From G963677085 sp963677085 (lineage in GTDB: Bacteria; Planctomycetota; Planctomycetia; Pirellulales; Thermoguttaceae), in NCBI GenBank assembly GCA_963677085.2, contig CAXXFH010000004.1, forward strand, positions 4,526,001-4,590,000: DNA of 64,000 nucleotides, written 5' to 3'. The number at the start of each line of letters is the position of its first letter. The stretch's first letter is position 1. The notes below the pieces were generated by a model that did not search any database, had not been told where the DNA came from, and saw nothing but the letters and a program-made list of their open reading frames with translations. Below, piece by piece: positions 8,281 to 16,964 of the stretch. The translations under genes were made by a program, and so were the position numbers.

Positions 8281-9261
8281 ATGGCGAATCCTGGCAACCG
8301 CAAAGCGTTTACCCTGGTCGAATTGTTGGTGGTAATCGCAATCATCGGTATTTTAATCGGCCTGTTGTTACCGGCCGTGCAATCGGCCCGTGAAGCCGCG
8401 CGTCGTATGCAGTGTGCCAACAATCTCAAACAACTCAGCTTGGCTTTGCACGGGTATCACGAGGTCTTCGGTCAGTTTCCGTTGGGCGCCGTGCATGGCA
8501 GTTGCGGCAACTGGAGCAAGATCGAGCCCGACAACCACGGCAGTTTCCTCGTCGGGCTGCTGCCGTTTCTCGAACTTCAAAATTTGTACGACGCGTGCGA
8601 CTTCACTCAAAACACCGACTACAAGAGCGAGTTGGGCCCCGGCCACTATGTCCACGAGGTTTGGATACCCACGTTGAACTGCCCCAGCGATGAGCAACGC
8701 TACCTCGGCGGCAACCCCATTTACCACGGCAGCGAATCGTCGACCAAGGACCAAAACCGCGCCACGTCGAACTATGCGGCCAGCATGGGCAACCAGCGAT
8801 TCGGTACTTGTCCTTTCGGCGGCAACATGTTTGGCACCGGCGATTCGTACCACGGTCACGGCAATTCGGGCGCTAACATTTCCGGGGTGTTTAGTCACTG
8901 TGCCTGGGGTGCCTCGATTGCCGACATCCGCGACGGCACGAGCAACACGATTGCTCTGGGCGAGATCCGTCCGAGTTGCAGTTACCACGCGAAGGACGGC
9001 TGGATGCACATCAACAGCCTTTGGTTTGCCACCACGTGTCCGATCAACTACGCCAACTGTCCGGACGAGCCGGGCTACGACGCCGGATGTGCGGCACCGA
9101 ACGCCTGGAGTTGCGACATGGGTTTCAAATCGCGACATGAAGGAGGTTGCCATTTCGCGTTTGCCGACGGCTCGATTCATTTCCTCAGCGAAACCATCGA
9201 TTACGAAACGTACCAAAAACTGGGCGACCGGCGCGACGGCCAAACGCTTGGTGCTTACTGA
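8281..9261 (+). CDS. DUF1559 prepilin-like protein
   Basis: The protein has 326 residues. The N-terminus KAFTLVELLVVIAIIGILI is a type IV prepilin cleavage/methylation motif with its membrane helix, followed by QSAREAARRMQCANNLKQLSLALHGYHE, the hallmark of DUF1559. The C-terminal end HFAFADGSIHFLSE is the H-x9-DG family motif. The family is greatly expanded in planctomycetes and its exact function is unknown; insertion into a pseudopilus or surface fibre is a family-level inference. Confidence 0.95.
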   Translation: MANPGNRKAFTLVELLVVIAIIGILIGLLLPAVQSAREAARRMQCANNLKQLSLALHGYHEVFGQFPLGAVHGSCGNWSKIEPDNHGSFLVGLLPFLELQNLYDACDFTQNTDYKSELGPGHYVHEVWIPTLNCPSDEQRYLGGNPIYHGSESSTKDQNRATSNYAASMGNQRFGTCPFGGNMFGTGDSYHGHGNSGANISGVFSHCAWGASIADIRDGTSNTIALGEIRPSCSYHAKDGWMHINSLWFATTCPINYANCPDEPGYDAGCAAPNAWSCDMGFKSRHEGGCHFAFADGSIHFLSETIDYETYQKLGDRRDGQTLGAY

Positions 9262-9284
9262 GAACGCGTCTGAGAAACAGCGTA

Positions 9285-9309
9285 CCCTCTCCCGCCGAGC
9301 GGGAGAGGG
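9285..9309. repeat. Hairpin downstream of the DUF1559 gene
   Basis: CCCTCTCCCGC-CGA-GCGGGAGAGGG is a perfect 11-bp stem. It lies 23 bp after the DUF1559 stop and lacks a T-run. It could limit 3' decay or be a dispersed palindromic repeat. Confidence 0.6.
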
Positions 9310-9397
9310 TGGCGGCGAAGCCGCCGGGTGAGGGCGGATTACAGCGGCGAAGGTGTTGTTCTCAGGAAAATCCTTTGAACCGCATTTGAGAGATACC

Positions 9398-9832
9398 ATG
9401 AAACCATACTTCAACGCGTGGGTGCTCGTTCTCGGAAGCTTGCTGTTGACGTCGTTAGCCGTGTCGTTCGGCTGCGGCAACGGCCGGCCCGAAACGTGTT
9501 CCGTCACCGGCCAAGTCCTCTACCGAGGCCGTGCGGTACCGGGTGCCGACGTGATCTTCCTTTGCGAAGGCAACCGTCCCGCCTCGGCCATAACCGACGA
9601 AGCCGGGCACTTCGAGTTGACGACTTTCACCTCGGCCGACGGTGCCCTGCCCGGCAAATATGCGGTGATAATCTCCAAAACCGCCCCACGGAATCCCGCC
9701 CAAAACGGCTCCCCCTACCCCGACGTGAAACAATTGCTGCCCCGACAATACACCAATCCCAGGTGTTCAGGCCTGGAGGTTACCGTGAGTCCGGATGGCG
9801 AAAACGATTTCACCTTCGAATTGCACGACTGA
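9398..9832 (+). CDS. Small lipoprotein with carboxypeptidase-regulatory-like fold
   Basis: The protein has 144 residues. A lipoprotein-like signal (LLLTSLAVSFGC) is followed by CSVTGQVLYRGRAVPGADVIF and ITDEAGHFELTTF, typical of transthyretin-like beta-sandwich proteins that accompany DUF1559 genes in planctomycetes. The function is unknown. Its position directly behind the DUF1559 gene is the usual arrangement. Confidence 0.75.
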   Translation: MKPYFNAWVLVLGSLLLTSLAVSFGCGNGRPETCSVTGQVLYRGRAVPGADVIFLCEGNRPASAITDEAGHFELTTFTSADGALPGKYAVIISKTAPRNPAQNGSPYPDVKQLLPRQYTNPRCSGLEVTVSPDGENDFTFELHD

Positions 9833-9942
9833 CTTCCACTTACAGTTCGAGTAAGATGTAGAGATGCAAGCAATCATCCTGCTCGACATGTGATGGCGTT
9901 TTCAGTTTGATTTCGTTAAAAAACATCATAGGAGCAACGGAA

Positions 9943-12837
9943 ATGAAAAGTCGACGCGGAAAGCATAGCTTGCTAAGATCGATTGCCAGTCTTGGCTCGA
10001 CCGGCCTGCTGTTGGTGTTGGTGATCGCAGTCAGCCCGATGGCCCTGGCCGGAGTAAAACTCCAAGCCGACAAGCCCAACGAAGTGGTGTTTCCGGCCAC
10101 CGACGCGCGTTTCGTACGCATTACGATCAAGGATTCGGCGGGCACCCAAACGTGCATCGACGAGTTAGAGGTTTATGCGGACGGCAACGAGAACCTAGCC
10201 CTGGCGTCGCGCGGCGCCAAGGCTTCGGCGTCGTCTTGCATCAACGGCTACCCGATCCACAAGACCGAACATCTCAACGACGGGCGCTACGGCAATGCGC
10301 ATAGCTGGATCGCCGGCGGCGGTAACGGCGCGTGGGTCCAGATCGAGTTGCCCGAGCCAGCCGGTGTCGCACGGGTAGTCTTTTCACGCGACCGCAAGGG
10401 TACCTACCGCGATCGTTTACCGCGAGTGCTGGAAGTCGCGGTTTCCGATGACGGGATGAACTGGAAGCGGGTGTCCACGCTGAAGGCCGACGTATCGCCT
10501 GCGCCGCGCCACGCGAACTATGTACCGCCGGTCGAACTCTCGGACCCACCCACCTGGGAAGGCTTGTTACGGTACGCGTTTCTCTGCGAGCGACACACTT
10601 GGCAGCGAATGAACGCCAACGATCACCTCTCGCCGCTGAAAACCGAGCGGCCCGCGATTCCCGGTGGCGAACCCTACTGGGGGCGCATCGCCCGGCTCGA
10701 CCCGCTCGAACGGGTGCTCGTCCTCTTTGAGGAGATGGCCGCACGGCTGGAGTCGAAAGGGCTCGACGTAACAGCCGAGCGAGCGAAACTCGCCGAACTG
10801 CGTCAGCGCCAGGCGACCCTGGTTTCCGCAGGAAACAACCAAGCGACCGACAATCTCTACCTCGATGCCCGGCTTGCCAAGCGGCGGCTGATGCTCCGCG
10901 ACCCCGACCTGGCGCCCGTCCAGCGAATCCTTTTCGCCAAGCGGCATCCCTACTGGGCTTCGCACAATTACAGCGACGTGCTCGACTCGCAATTCCGCCC
11001 GGGCGGCGGGATCTGCACACTGGAGATTCCACGGATCGACGGTCGGCTCGAACCGGCCGAGGCCCAGCTAAACGTGTTGTTCGACGCGACCGGCGGCATT
11101 GCTCGCGATCCGATCACGAGCTTTGATGCCGAGCAGGTCTTCTTCGCCTATCGTCCATCGCAGCCGGACGCCCCGGGGAGGCAATGCTACTGGAACCTGT
11201 GGGCAATGAACGTCGATGGCAGCCAGCCGCGACAGATCAGCCACGGTCCGTTCCACGATTACTTCCCCTGCCCGTTGCCCGACGGCGGCCTGGCCTTCAT
11301 TTCCACACGATGCCGTTGCCGGTTCCTCTGCTGGCGGCCGCAGGCGTTTGTCCTGTTTCGCATGGAACTCGACGGCAGCATGCCCGAGCCGCTGTCGTTT
11401 GCCAACCTCAGCGAGTGGACGCCCACGATGATGCACGACGGTCGTATTTTATGGACGCGGTCGGAATACCTCGACAAGGGAGCGAATTTCGGCCACACCC
11501 TTTGGGCGATCCACCCCGACGGTACGCACCCTGAGCTGATCTACGGCAACAACACGAACAACTGCTACATGAATGCCCACGAGGTGCCCGGCACCCGCGA
11601 GATGGTTTGCACGCTCGTTTCGCACGGCGGCGACCACAACGGCCCGATCGGCCTGATCGACCTTGATAAAGGGCCGTTCGATCCCACGGCGATCACCACG
11701 ATCACACCCGACGTAACGCCGCAGTACGATATGCATTGGCTGCGCTACGAGTGCTTCCGCGACCCGATTCCCGTTTCGCGCGACTACTTTCTCGTAAGCC
11801 ACGCCCCAGCCGACACGTTCGGCCTGTACCTGATCGACCGCTACGGCAACCGCGAGCTGTTGTACCTCGATCCGGCGATCGGCAGCATGCGACCGCGGCC
11901 GCTTCGGACTGTCGAGCCGTCGCCGGTGATCCGCCCACAGCAACTCGATCCCGACGCTGAAGTCGGACAACTTACCCTGACCGATGTGTACGAGGGTCTC
12001 TCGCCCGCCGTGCCGCGCGGCTCGGTAAAGTACCTGCGCGTGTGCCAGGAGGTTCGTTCGGGCTTGGAGCAACTTCCCTCGGGCGAATACCGCCGCGACC
12101 ACGGGCCGGATTTCCGGGACTTCTACGCCACGCCGATCCACAAAGTTACCGGCCCGCACGGCTGGCCGAGCTATGTGGCCAAGGCCTCGCTGGGGCTGGT
12201 GCCCGTGGAGCCCGACGGCTCAGCCAACTTCTACGCGCCGGCCGGCAAGGTAATGTACTTCCAAGCCCTCGACGAAAACCTCAACGAGTTGCAGCGGATG
12301 CGCAGCGTGATGCAATTACAGCCGGGCGAGAAGCGAAGCTGCGTGGGCTGCCATGAGGATCGCAAAAACACTCCGCCCGTGCGACCCACGATCGCCCAGC
12401 GCCGTGAGCCGAGCCAACTGGACGTACCTTCCTGGGGCGCCGAGCCCTTTTCGTACGAGGACGTTGTACAGCCAGTACTCAACGCCCGATGCGTAAGCTG
12501 CCACGATGCCACCGACAAACAAGGCATGAACCTAGCCGGCACGCTCGACGCAGAGAAGGTGCCCGCCTCGTACCGCACGTTGATTTCCGGCGGCTGGGTA
12601 CACTACTTCAACTGGGGTTATCACGTCCGCCATCACAAAGCCGAACCGAAGAGCTTCGGCACGCTTCAGAGCAAGCTCTGGAAAGTACTCGACGCGGGCC
12701 ACTACGACGTGAAGCTCACACGCGACGAGGTACGCCGGCTGAAGTGTTGGATCGACCTGAACTGCCCGTTGTGGCCCGACTACCAATACCGCCCCAACCG
12801 CGGCAACTCCATGCCGCCGCAGGTAACGAGTAAGTAG
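9943..12837 (+). CDS. Secreted HzsA-like protein with F5/8C domain and c-type haem motifs
   Basis: The protein has 964 residues. A signal peptide (1 to ~36, ending ALA) is followed by an F5/8-type C-like domain (about 55-165), then a long region resembling the middle domain of hydrazine synthase subunit A (TolB-like propeller blades such as WAMNVDGSQPRQISHG). Two haem-binding CxxCH motifs, CVGCH (about residue 800) and CVSCH (about 850), lie near the C-terminus. In planctomycetes these proteins are widespread and are not hydrazine synthases in most species; an extracytoplasmic redox role is inferred. GGAG stands 8 bp before the ATG; an upstream TTG at 9907 is less likely. Confidence 0.8.
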   Translation: MKSRRGKHSLLRSIASLGSTGLLLVLVIAVSPMALAGVKLQADKPNEVVFPATDARFVRITIKDSAGTQTCIDELEVYADGNENLALASRGAKASASSCINGYPIHKTEHLNDGRYGNAHSWIAGGGNGAWVQIELPEPAGVARVVFSRDRKGTYRDRLPRVLEVAVSDDGMNWKRVSTLKADVSPAPRHANYVPPVELSDPPTWEGLLRYAFLCERHTWQRMNANDHLSPLKTERPAIPGGEPYWGRIARLDPLERVLVLFEEMAARLESKGLDVTAERAKLAELRQRQATLVSAGNNQATDNLYLDARLAKRRLMLRDPDLAPVQRILFAKRHPYWASHNYSDVLDSQFRPGGGICTLEIPRIDGRLEPAEAQLNVLFDATGGIARDPITSFDAEQVFFAYRPSQPDAPGRQCYWNLWAMNVDGSQPRQISHGPFHDYFPCPLPDGGLAFISTRCRCRFLCWRPQAFVLFRMELDGSMPEPLSFANLSEWTPTMMHDGRILWTRSEYLDKGANFGHTLWAIHPDGTHPELIYGNNTNNCYMNAHEVPGTREMVCTLVSHGGDHNGPIGLIDLDKGPFDPTAITTITPDVTPQYDMHWLRYECFRDPIPVSRDYFLVSHAPADTFGLYLIDRYGNRELLYLDPAIGSMRPRPLRTVEPSPVIRPQQLDPDAEVGQLTLTDVYEGLSPAVPRGSVKYLRVCQEVRSGLEQLPSGEYRRDHGPDFRDFYATPIHKVTGPHGWPSYVAKASLGLVPVEPDGSANFYAPAGKVMYFQALDENLNELQRMRSVMQLQPGEKRSCVGCHEDRKNTPPVRPTIAQRREPSQLDVPSWGAEPFSYEDVVQPVLNARCVSCHDATDKQGMNLAGTLDAEKVPASYRTLISGGWVHYFNWGYHVRHHKAEPKSFGTLQSKLWKVLDAGHYDVKLTRDEVRRLKCWIDLNCPLWPDYQYRPNRGNSMPPQVTSK

Positions 12838-13095
12838 TGCCGTGAAAAGTTCAGAATAACGACTTGGGTGCCATGCCCGTTACTAACATCAGCTACCCCG
12901 GTCTGCATAGGACCGTACGGAGTTCTATCTGCAGTTCCTCAGCGAGAACCGGCCCAGCAGGTTGGCACAAACGGGAGCGATGTGCGTCGGAAGTTCCTTT
13001 GTAAGGCAGCATTAGTAATGGTGGCCATCATCGATAGGGACCGCAGAGTTCGCTTGCCCGCTAGAGGTAGTTCAGTGTTTCGTCAATTCTGAATA

Positions 13096-13307
13096 GTAAC
13101 CGTTCACGGCCGCGTTCCACCCCGCAGGTGGTGTTGCGCCATGGCGTCGAGTCGCGACAATGGGCGGCATGGATGCCAAGGACCGGAAGATCGAGCAGCT
13201 CGAGCGCGTGATCGCCGAACAGGCGGCGATGATCGACAGGCTGGTCGAACGAGTCGATGAACTCGAACGCCAACTAGCCAAGGCTCGCAAGCGTTGGGGC
13301 GCGGAAA
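13096..13307 (+). mobile_element. IS66-family left end with tnpC start, truncated
   Basis: GTAACCGTTCACGGCC at 13096 looks like an IS66 terminal repeat. An ATG at 13169 opens MDAKDRKIEQLERVIAEQAA and VDELERQLAKARK, the coiled-coil N-terminus of IS66 transposase. Similarity stops around 13296, so only about 45 codons remain. Confidence 0.65.
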
Positions 13308-13337
13308 TCAACTTCGCAGTTCTCCTGCCGTCAAGCC

Positions 13338-14617
13338 CAGGAGAAATGCAAAGTCACCTGGGCGGGTTGAATCCGAGGCGGGAGAGGGTGGAGCGGGGCC
13401 GCCATTGGATTCGTTCGGCGGTTGCCCGAAGGGGTTCGCCTGGAGGGTGGATCAGGCGGAGGACGGCCAGAGCGGCGTTGGTCAGCGAAGCGAACGCCTC
13501 GGCCAGGCCGGGCCGCTTGGTGTAGTGGCGATCTTTGTCCCACCAGCGGTCCTTGACGAAATGAAGGCAGTTTTCCACCTGCCAGTGGTCACGAATGGTG
13601 GCCTGGAGTTCACGCGGCGTGACCGAATCGGGCTCCAGACTGGTGATGAAGTACCGGCTTTCGCAGGAAAGGAGCGTGCCCTCCGCCGAGCGCACTAAGC
13701 GATCAACCCGAATGCCGATCCGGCAGCCGGGAACGTTCAGATGCTCGCGGATATGCTCGGCGTCGTCGAGGTTGACCCAAAGCCTACGCGTTTCCCGATT
13801 CAGCCCCTTTTTTCGGTGACTTCATGGGCCGGCTCGGTGGCCGTCTCCTGGAAAAAGCAGGTTTCCAAGGCGTCCAGCATGTCGGGCTGGTTCGCCTTGA
13901 CTTGGAACAGGTAGTCGCAGCCGTGGGCTTGGAGAAGTTCGAGCAACGGCCGCTGGGCGTAGATCGCATCGCCGGTGAGCAGTTGCAGGGCAGGATAGGC
14001 CTCGAGCAACTCAGCCAGATGCACTTTGAGACTCCCAGGCTCGTTGGTTTTGTCGCCGCCGATCGACCATTGGTCCAGCGTCAACTTGACCCGTTGCAGG
14101 AAAACATTGAGCATCTGCACGGGCGAGCCATCGGCGCCAAGTCCTTGGCGACACATCTTGCCGTCGACCGCCGCAGCCCAACGGCCCTCCTGATCGGCCA
14201 GGGCCGTGTTCAGCCATAGGGCGAACGCCTCGCGAAACTCGTCCAGACTGAGCCCGGCCAATGCCCTGGAAATGGTCGAGCCGCACGGGGATTTGTCGCG
14301 TGTAAATCCCCGTGGTTCCTTGAGTTCCTCCCAATTCGCATTCGCCCAACGTACCACCACGGCCATCTCGGTAATCCGCCCCAACAAGCCGAGAAACACC
14401 AAGGAAACGATGCCGGAGAACGGATGCCTCACCCCCCTGGGGTCGCGTGGATCCGAAACCTTTGAGAATACCGCCTCCAACTGACTCAACGACGATGCGA
14501 CCACGATACGGCCCTCCTTGAAACGTAGGAAACTCCCGCCGCAACTCCGCCACGGCCTTCCGTTTCTACGACCCAGCCCGCCCCTTGGTTGGCAAAATAG
14601 ACTTTGCATTTCTCCTG
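13338..14617 (-). mobile_element. Complete ISAs1-family insertion sequence
   Basis: It is 1280 bp long with 18-bp perfect terminal inverted repeats, CAGGAGAAATGCAAAGTC at 13338-13355 and its complement at 14600-14617. It is flanked by a 10-bp direct repeat CCGTCAAGCC (13328-13337 and 14618-14627), the target duplication. The transposase gene is on the minus strand and carries a frameshift. Confidence 0.9.
13354..14504 (-). pseudogene. ISAs1 transposase, frameshifted
   Basis: A GTG at 14504 opens SLSQLEAVFSKVSDPRDPRG, the DDE_Tnp_1-associated N-terminus of ISAs1 transposases. VDGKMCRQG holds the first catalytic Asp and LLTGDAIYAQ the second. The frame closes at about 13800 right after a run of six A and four G, and continues one frame away (NRETRRLWVNLDDAEHI, then the ending HWQVENCLHFVKDRWWDKDR). 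The break is either a homopolymer error/indel or a frameshift site. Full length would be near the usual 370-380 residues. Confidence 0.85.
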
Positions 14618-14728
14618 CCGTCAAGCCCAGGCGATTTGACTTGCGTCCTCCCTCAATCGATACTGGGTATCACCGCGAGACGTGGCAATTCCCACGCCTG
14701 GAGATTCCAACGACAACGAGGTGTCCCG

Positions 14729-14917
14729 ATGCAACACACGGCGCGAAGCGGCATGGCCTATCCCTCCTGTTTTCTAGGCTGTTTGCTACACAGAAGTGTT
14801 GCACTAATACTTACCGTCTTCGCTTCGTCGTTGTTAATGCATGCCGTTTTTGCCGGAGAAAATCCATCAAAGCCCAGTGTGCCAAATATTGTACTGATAC
14901 TCACCGACGACAAGTAG
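14729..14917 (+). pseudogene. Sulfatase N-terminal fragment
   Basis: The frame encodes a signal peptide followed by PNIVLILTDDK and then a stop. PNIVLILxDD is the N-terminal metal-binding strand of planctomycete arylsulfatases, where two Asp bind Ca2+. The remaining roughly 400 residues, including the formylglycine motif, are absent. Inferred: the gene was cut off by mobile-element activity. Confidence 0.7.
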
Positions 14918-15114
14918 CAATATGGCCGCCGCAGCCAACGAAAACACCGACGAATAGGCGAATACCAGCGAGAATAAAGCATCTTCCGGATTGTGGCAGA
15001 TTCATCGGAATTACGCTGGATTCCCTGTAATTAACTACATATTGCTACATGCCGGGCGCGTGTCGTCGCGCAACCCAGTGTTCGATCTTACCCTCCTGCC
15101 AGTCGATGCTGCTC

Positions 15115-15618
15115 TCAGGCCGCCTTCCGCTCGTAGTGCTTCAGAAGTCCACCCAAGCCTTCATGGCAGATAACGTCCTCCCGATGCAATGCGATTGAGT
15201 CTTCATTCTCCTCGGTCTGGCCAGAAATCGGTCTGTTCCCAAGTCCTTGATGAGGTCGAAATTGGTGATAGTAGACGAGCCATTCTTTGAGAAGGTGCCT
15301 CAGGTGTCCTTCGCCGAATACGATGAAATGGTTCAGAACCTCATGTTTTGTCCGTTGCACCCACGCCTCCGCAAAGGGATTCATGTTTGGTGACATCGGA
15401 GCGATAGGCCGGAACTCAATTCCATCGTCCTCGATAATTCTGCAGAATTGTCGCGTGAACTTGCCGTCACGATCTCGCACAATATGCGTTGGCTTGTATT
15501 CGTCCGGCTCGTCTTCGAAGAGCATACTCATGTTTCGTGCCTGCTGGGCCATCCATGTCCCGTCTGGATTTGGGGTTACACCGGTGAATTGGACCAGCGA
15601 CTTTCGCCGTGAACGCAT
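15115..15618 (-). pseudogene. Integrase-core (rve) transposase, C-terminal fragment
   Basis: The 167-residue frame contains THIVRDRDGKFTRQF (second catalytic Asp) and PNMNPFAEAWVQRTKHEVLNH (catalytic Glu region), then YHQFRPHQGLGNRP, the typical end of DDE integrase-core transposases. The N-terminal DNA-binding half and first Asp are missing. It differs from the IS481-like transposase next to it. Confidence 0.8.
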
Positions 15619-16009
15619 TTACACCGAAGTCGCAGACCAGAAGGTCTTCGGGCGGACTCGACACGCGGCGAGTAGAGGCTTGATCTTTGACAACTTGACC
15701 GAAAACAGCACGAAGAGTACCCTTCGCGCAAACGGGTAGCGCACGTTCCCGACGAGAGACAGCACTTACGCTGCTCGCCGGACACGAATGATGGGCAGAT
15801 GGCGCCGGCCCGCAAGGTAATCGATTTTCAGGACGAACGGATCGCCCAGCTTGCCGTTAATGTCGACGTGTGGCGCTGCATGTGGCGAACCGCGTGGCCA
15901 GTGTGGGCGTGGTTCGATGCGTGGCTGTTCATTGGCCGCCGGACGCGAGAAGAAAACCTCGTTGGGTGTGCGGCCGTTGAGCGTGTCGTGCGGGCGGTGT
16001 TCATTGTAC
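15600..16009 (-). pseudogene. IS481-like transposase 3' part and flank (left piece)
   Basis: On the minus strand 16009-15766 encodes NEHRPHDTLNGRTPNEVFFS and the rest of the transposase C-terminus, closely matching the copy at 59656-60998. The flank 15600-15765 also matches 59490-59655. The gene breaks at the TTGTAC at 16004-16009, exactly between the codons for WY and N of the motif DWYNEHRPHD. The upstream codons resume at 21022. Confidence 0.85.
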
Positions 16010-16040
16010 AACTGAGTGTCGTACTGCCCCGAATTACGAC

Positions 16041-16532
16041 GTGCGCAAGGTGCTTTATCCGTGGCATCCGTTTCATGGGAAGTGGATGATCGTGGAGCCT
16101 CGGGCTCGGAAGTGGGAGATGGAGGTTCGCGGATGTAGGTTCGAGGAGGACGATGCTAACAGGACATACATCTTGCCCGCTTTCTTTTTCGATCGCACGT
16201 ACTGCGAATCTCTCGCTATTAGCGAGGAACCGCTCGTCGACTGCGAAAGCCTGATCGCACTGAAGGTTCTCCTTGGTTCAATCGCTGGAGCATCCGTGGT
16301 AGAAGATCAGCATCAAGTCCTTGAAACAAGGAGGGATGCTGATGGCACGGGAAACTCGGAGCACTCGTCAACGAACGCTGTTCCCGATGTGGGCGGGCGA
16401 TCCACCAGCCAAGCCGGTTTGGAAGGGTCTGCCGCCCAACGCAAAAGAACGCGTCGAGGAGCTTCTCGGAAGGCTGATTTTTCAGTATTGGATGACGAAA
16501 CGGCGGCCGCCGAGGAAGGAGGCCGACGATGA
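16041..16532 (+). CDS. DUF5372-like accessory protein of element A
   Basis: A GTG at 16041 opens RKVLYPWHPFHGKWMIV; the YPWHP-x-HG block and ILPAFFFDRTYC resemble DUF5372-type proteins found before large serine recombinases. The open frame runs to 163 residues, but its second half overlaps the next gene and looks non-conserved, so the real protein may end earlier in an ancestral version. The role is unknown; an accessory factor of the recombinase is inferred from repeated co-occurrence here (element B has the same gene). Confidence 0.5.
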   Translation: MRKVLYPWHPFHGKWMIVEPRARKWEMEVRGCRFEEDDANRTYILPAFFFDRTYCESLAISEEPLVDCESLIALKVLLGSIAGASVVEDQHQVLETRRDADGTGNSEHSSTNAVPDVGGRSTSQAGLEGSAAQRKRTRRGASRKADFSVLDDETAAAEEGGRR

Positions 16533-16539
16533 GTCATGA
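16342..16539 (+). CDS. Small W-rich protein of element A
   Basis: The protein has 65 residues. GGAGG (16330-16334) stands 7 bp before ATG 16342. The core, PVWKGLPPNAKERVEELLGRL, matches PQLWFRLSEKDRACFGG in the equivalent gene of element B. Its stop overlaps the recombinase start by 11 bp, so the two are probably translationally coupled. The function is unknown. Confidence 0.6.
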   Translation: MARETRSTRQRTLFPMWAGDPPAKPVWKGLPPNAKERVEELLGRLIFQYWMTKRRPPRKEADDES

Positions 16540-16942
16540 GAAGATCACGCCTTTGCATCTTCAACGCAAGGCGATCGTGTACGTACGCCAGTCATCGCAA
16601 TATCAGGTTGCGAACAATCGCGAGAGCCGCCGCCTTCAATACGGCATGGAACATCGCCTGAAGGATTTTGGCTGGGAGACGATCGAAATCGTCGATGATG
16701 ATTTGGGGCAGTCCGCGTCGGGCAACTCAGTTCGTGCGGGATTCGATCGCATGGTCTCCGAGGTTTGCCTGGGAAAGGTCGGTGCCGTTGCCGCGCGGGA
16801 AGTGTCGCGATTCGCCCGCAACAGTCGGGAGTGGCAACAACTGATCGAGATGTGCCGGGTGGTGGATACCCTGCTGATCGACCAAGAGACCGTGTTCAAT
16901 GCGCGATTGAGCAACGACCGCCTGCTGTTGGGGCTTAAGTAA
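16529..16942 (+). pseudogene. Large serine recombinase A, N-terminal catalytic part
   Basis: This holds the resolvase-type catalytic domain: IVYVRQSSQYQV with the nucleophilic Ser, LQYGM, and VAAREVSRFARNSREWQQLIE. The frame ends at LLLGLK followed by a stop provided by the inserted element B. The remaining ~550 residues continue at 19314. The gene is interrupted, not randomly decayed, and precise excision of B would restore it. Confidence 0.85.
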
Positions 16943-16964
16943 CCTCCTTCATAAGGCACAAGGT

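Noticed and set aside
10274..11032. Long antisense open frames under the HzsA-like gene and under YxWGxW, GroEL and atpA
   Set aside because: They are shadows caused by high GC; no domain, start site or codon pattern supports them.
9943..12837. A true hydrazine synthase subunit, implying an anammox organism
   Set aside because: The protein has only the HzsA-like middle region with an F5/8C domain, no hzsB/C genes are near, and the rest of the window fits Pirellulales-type planctomycetes.
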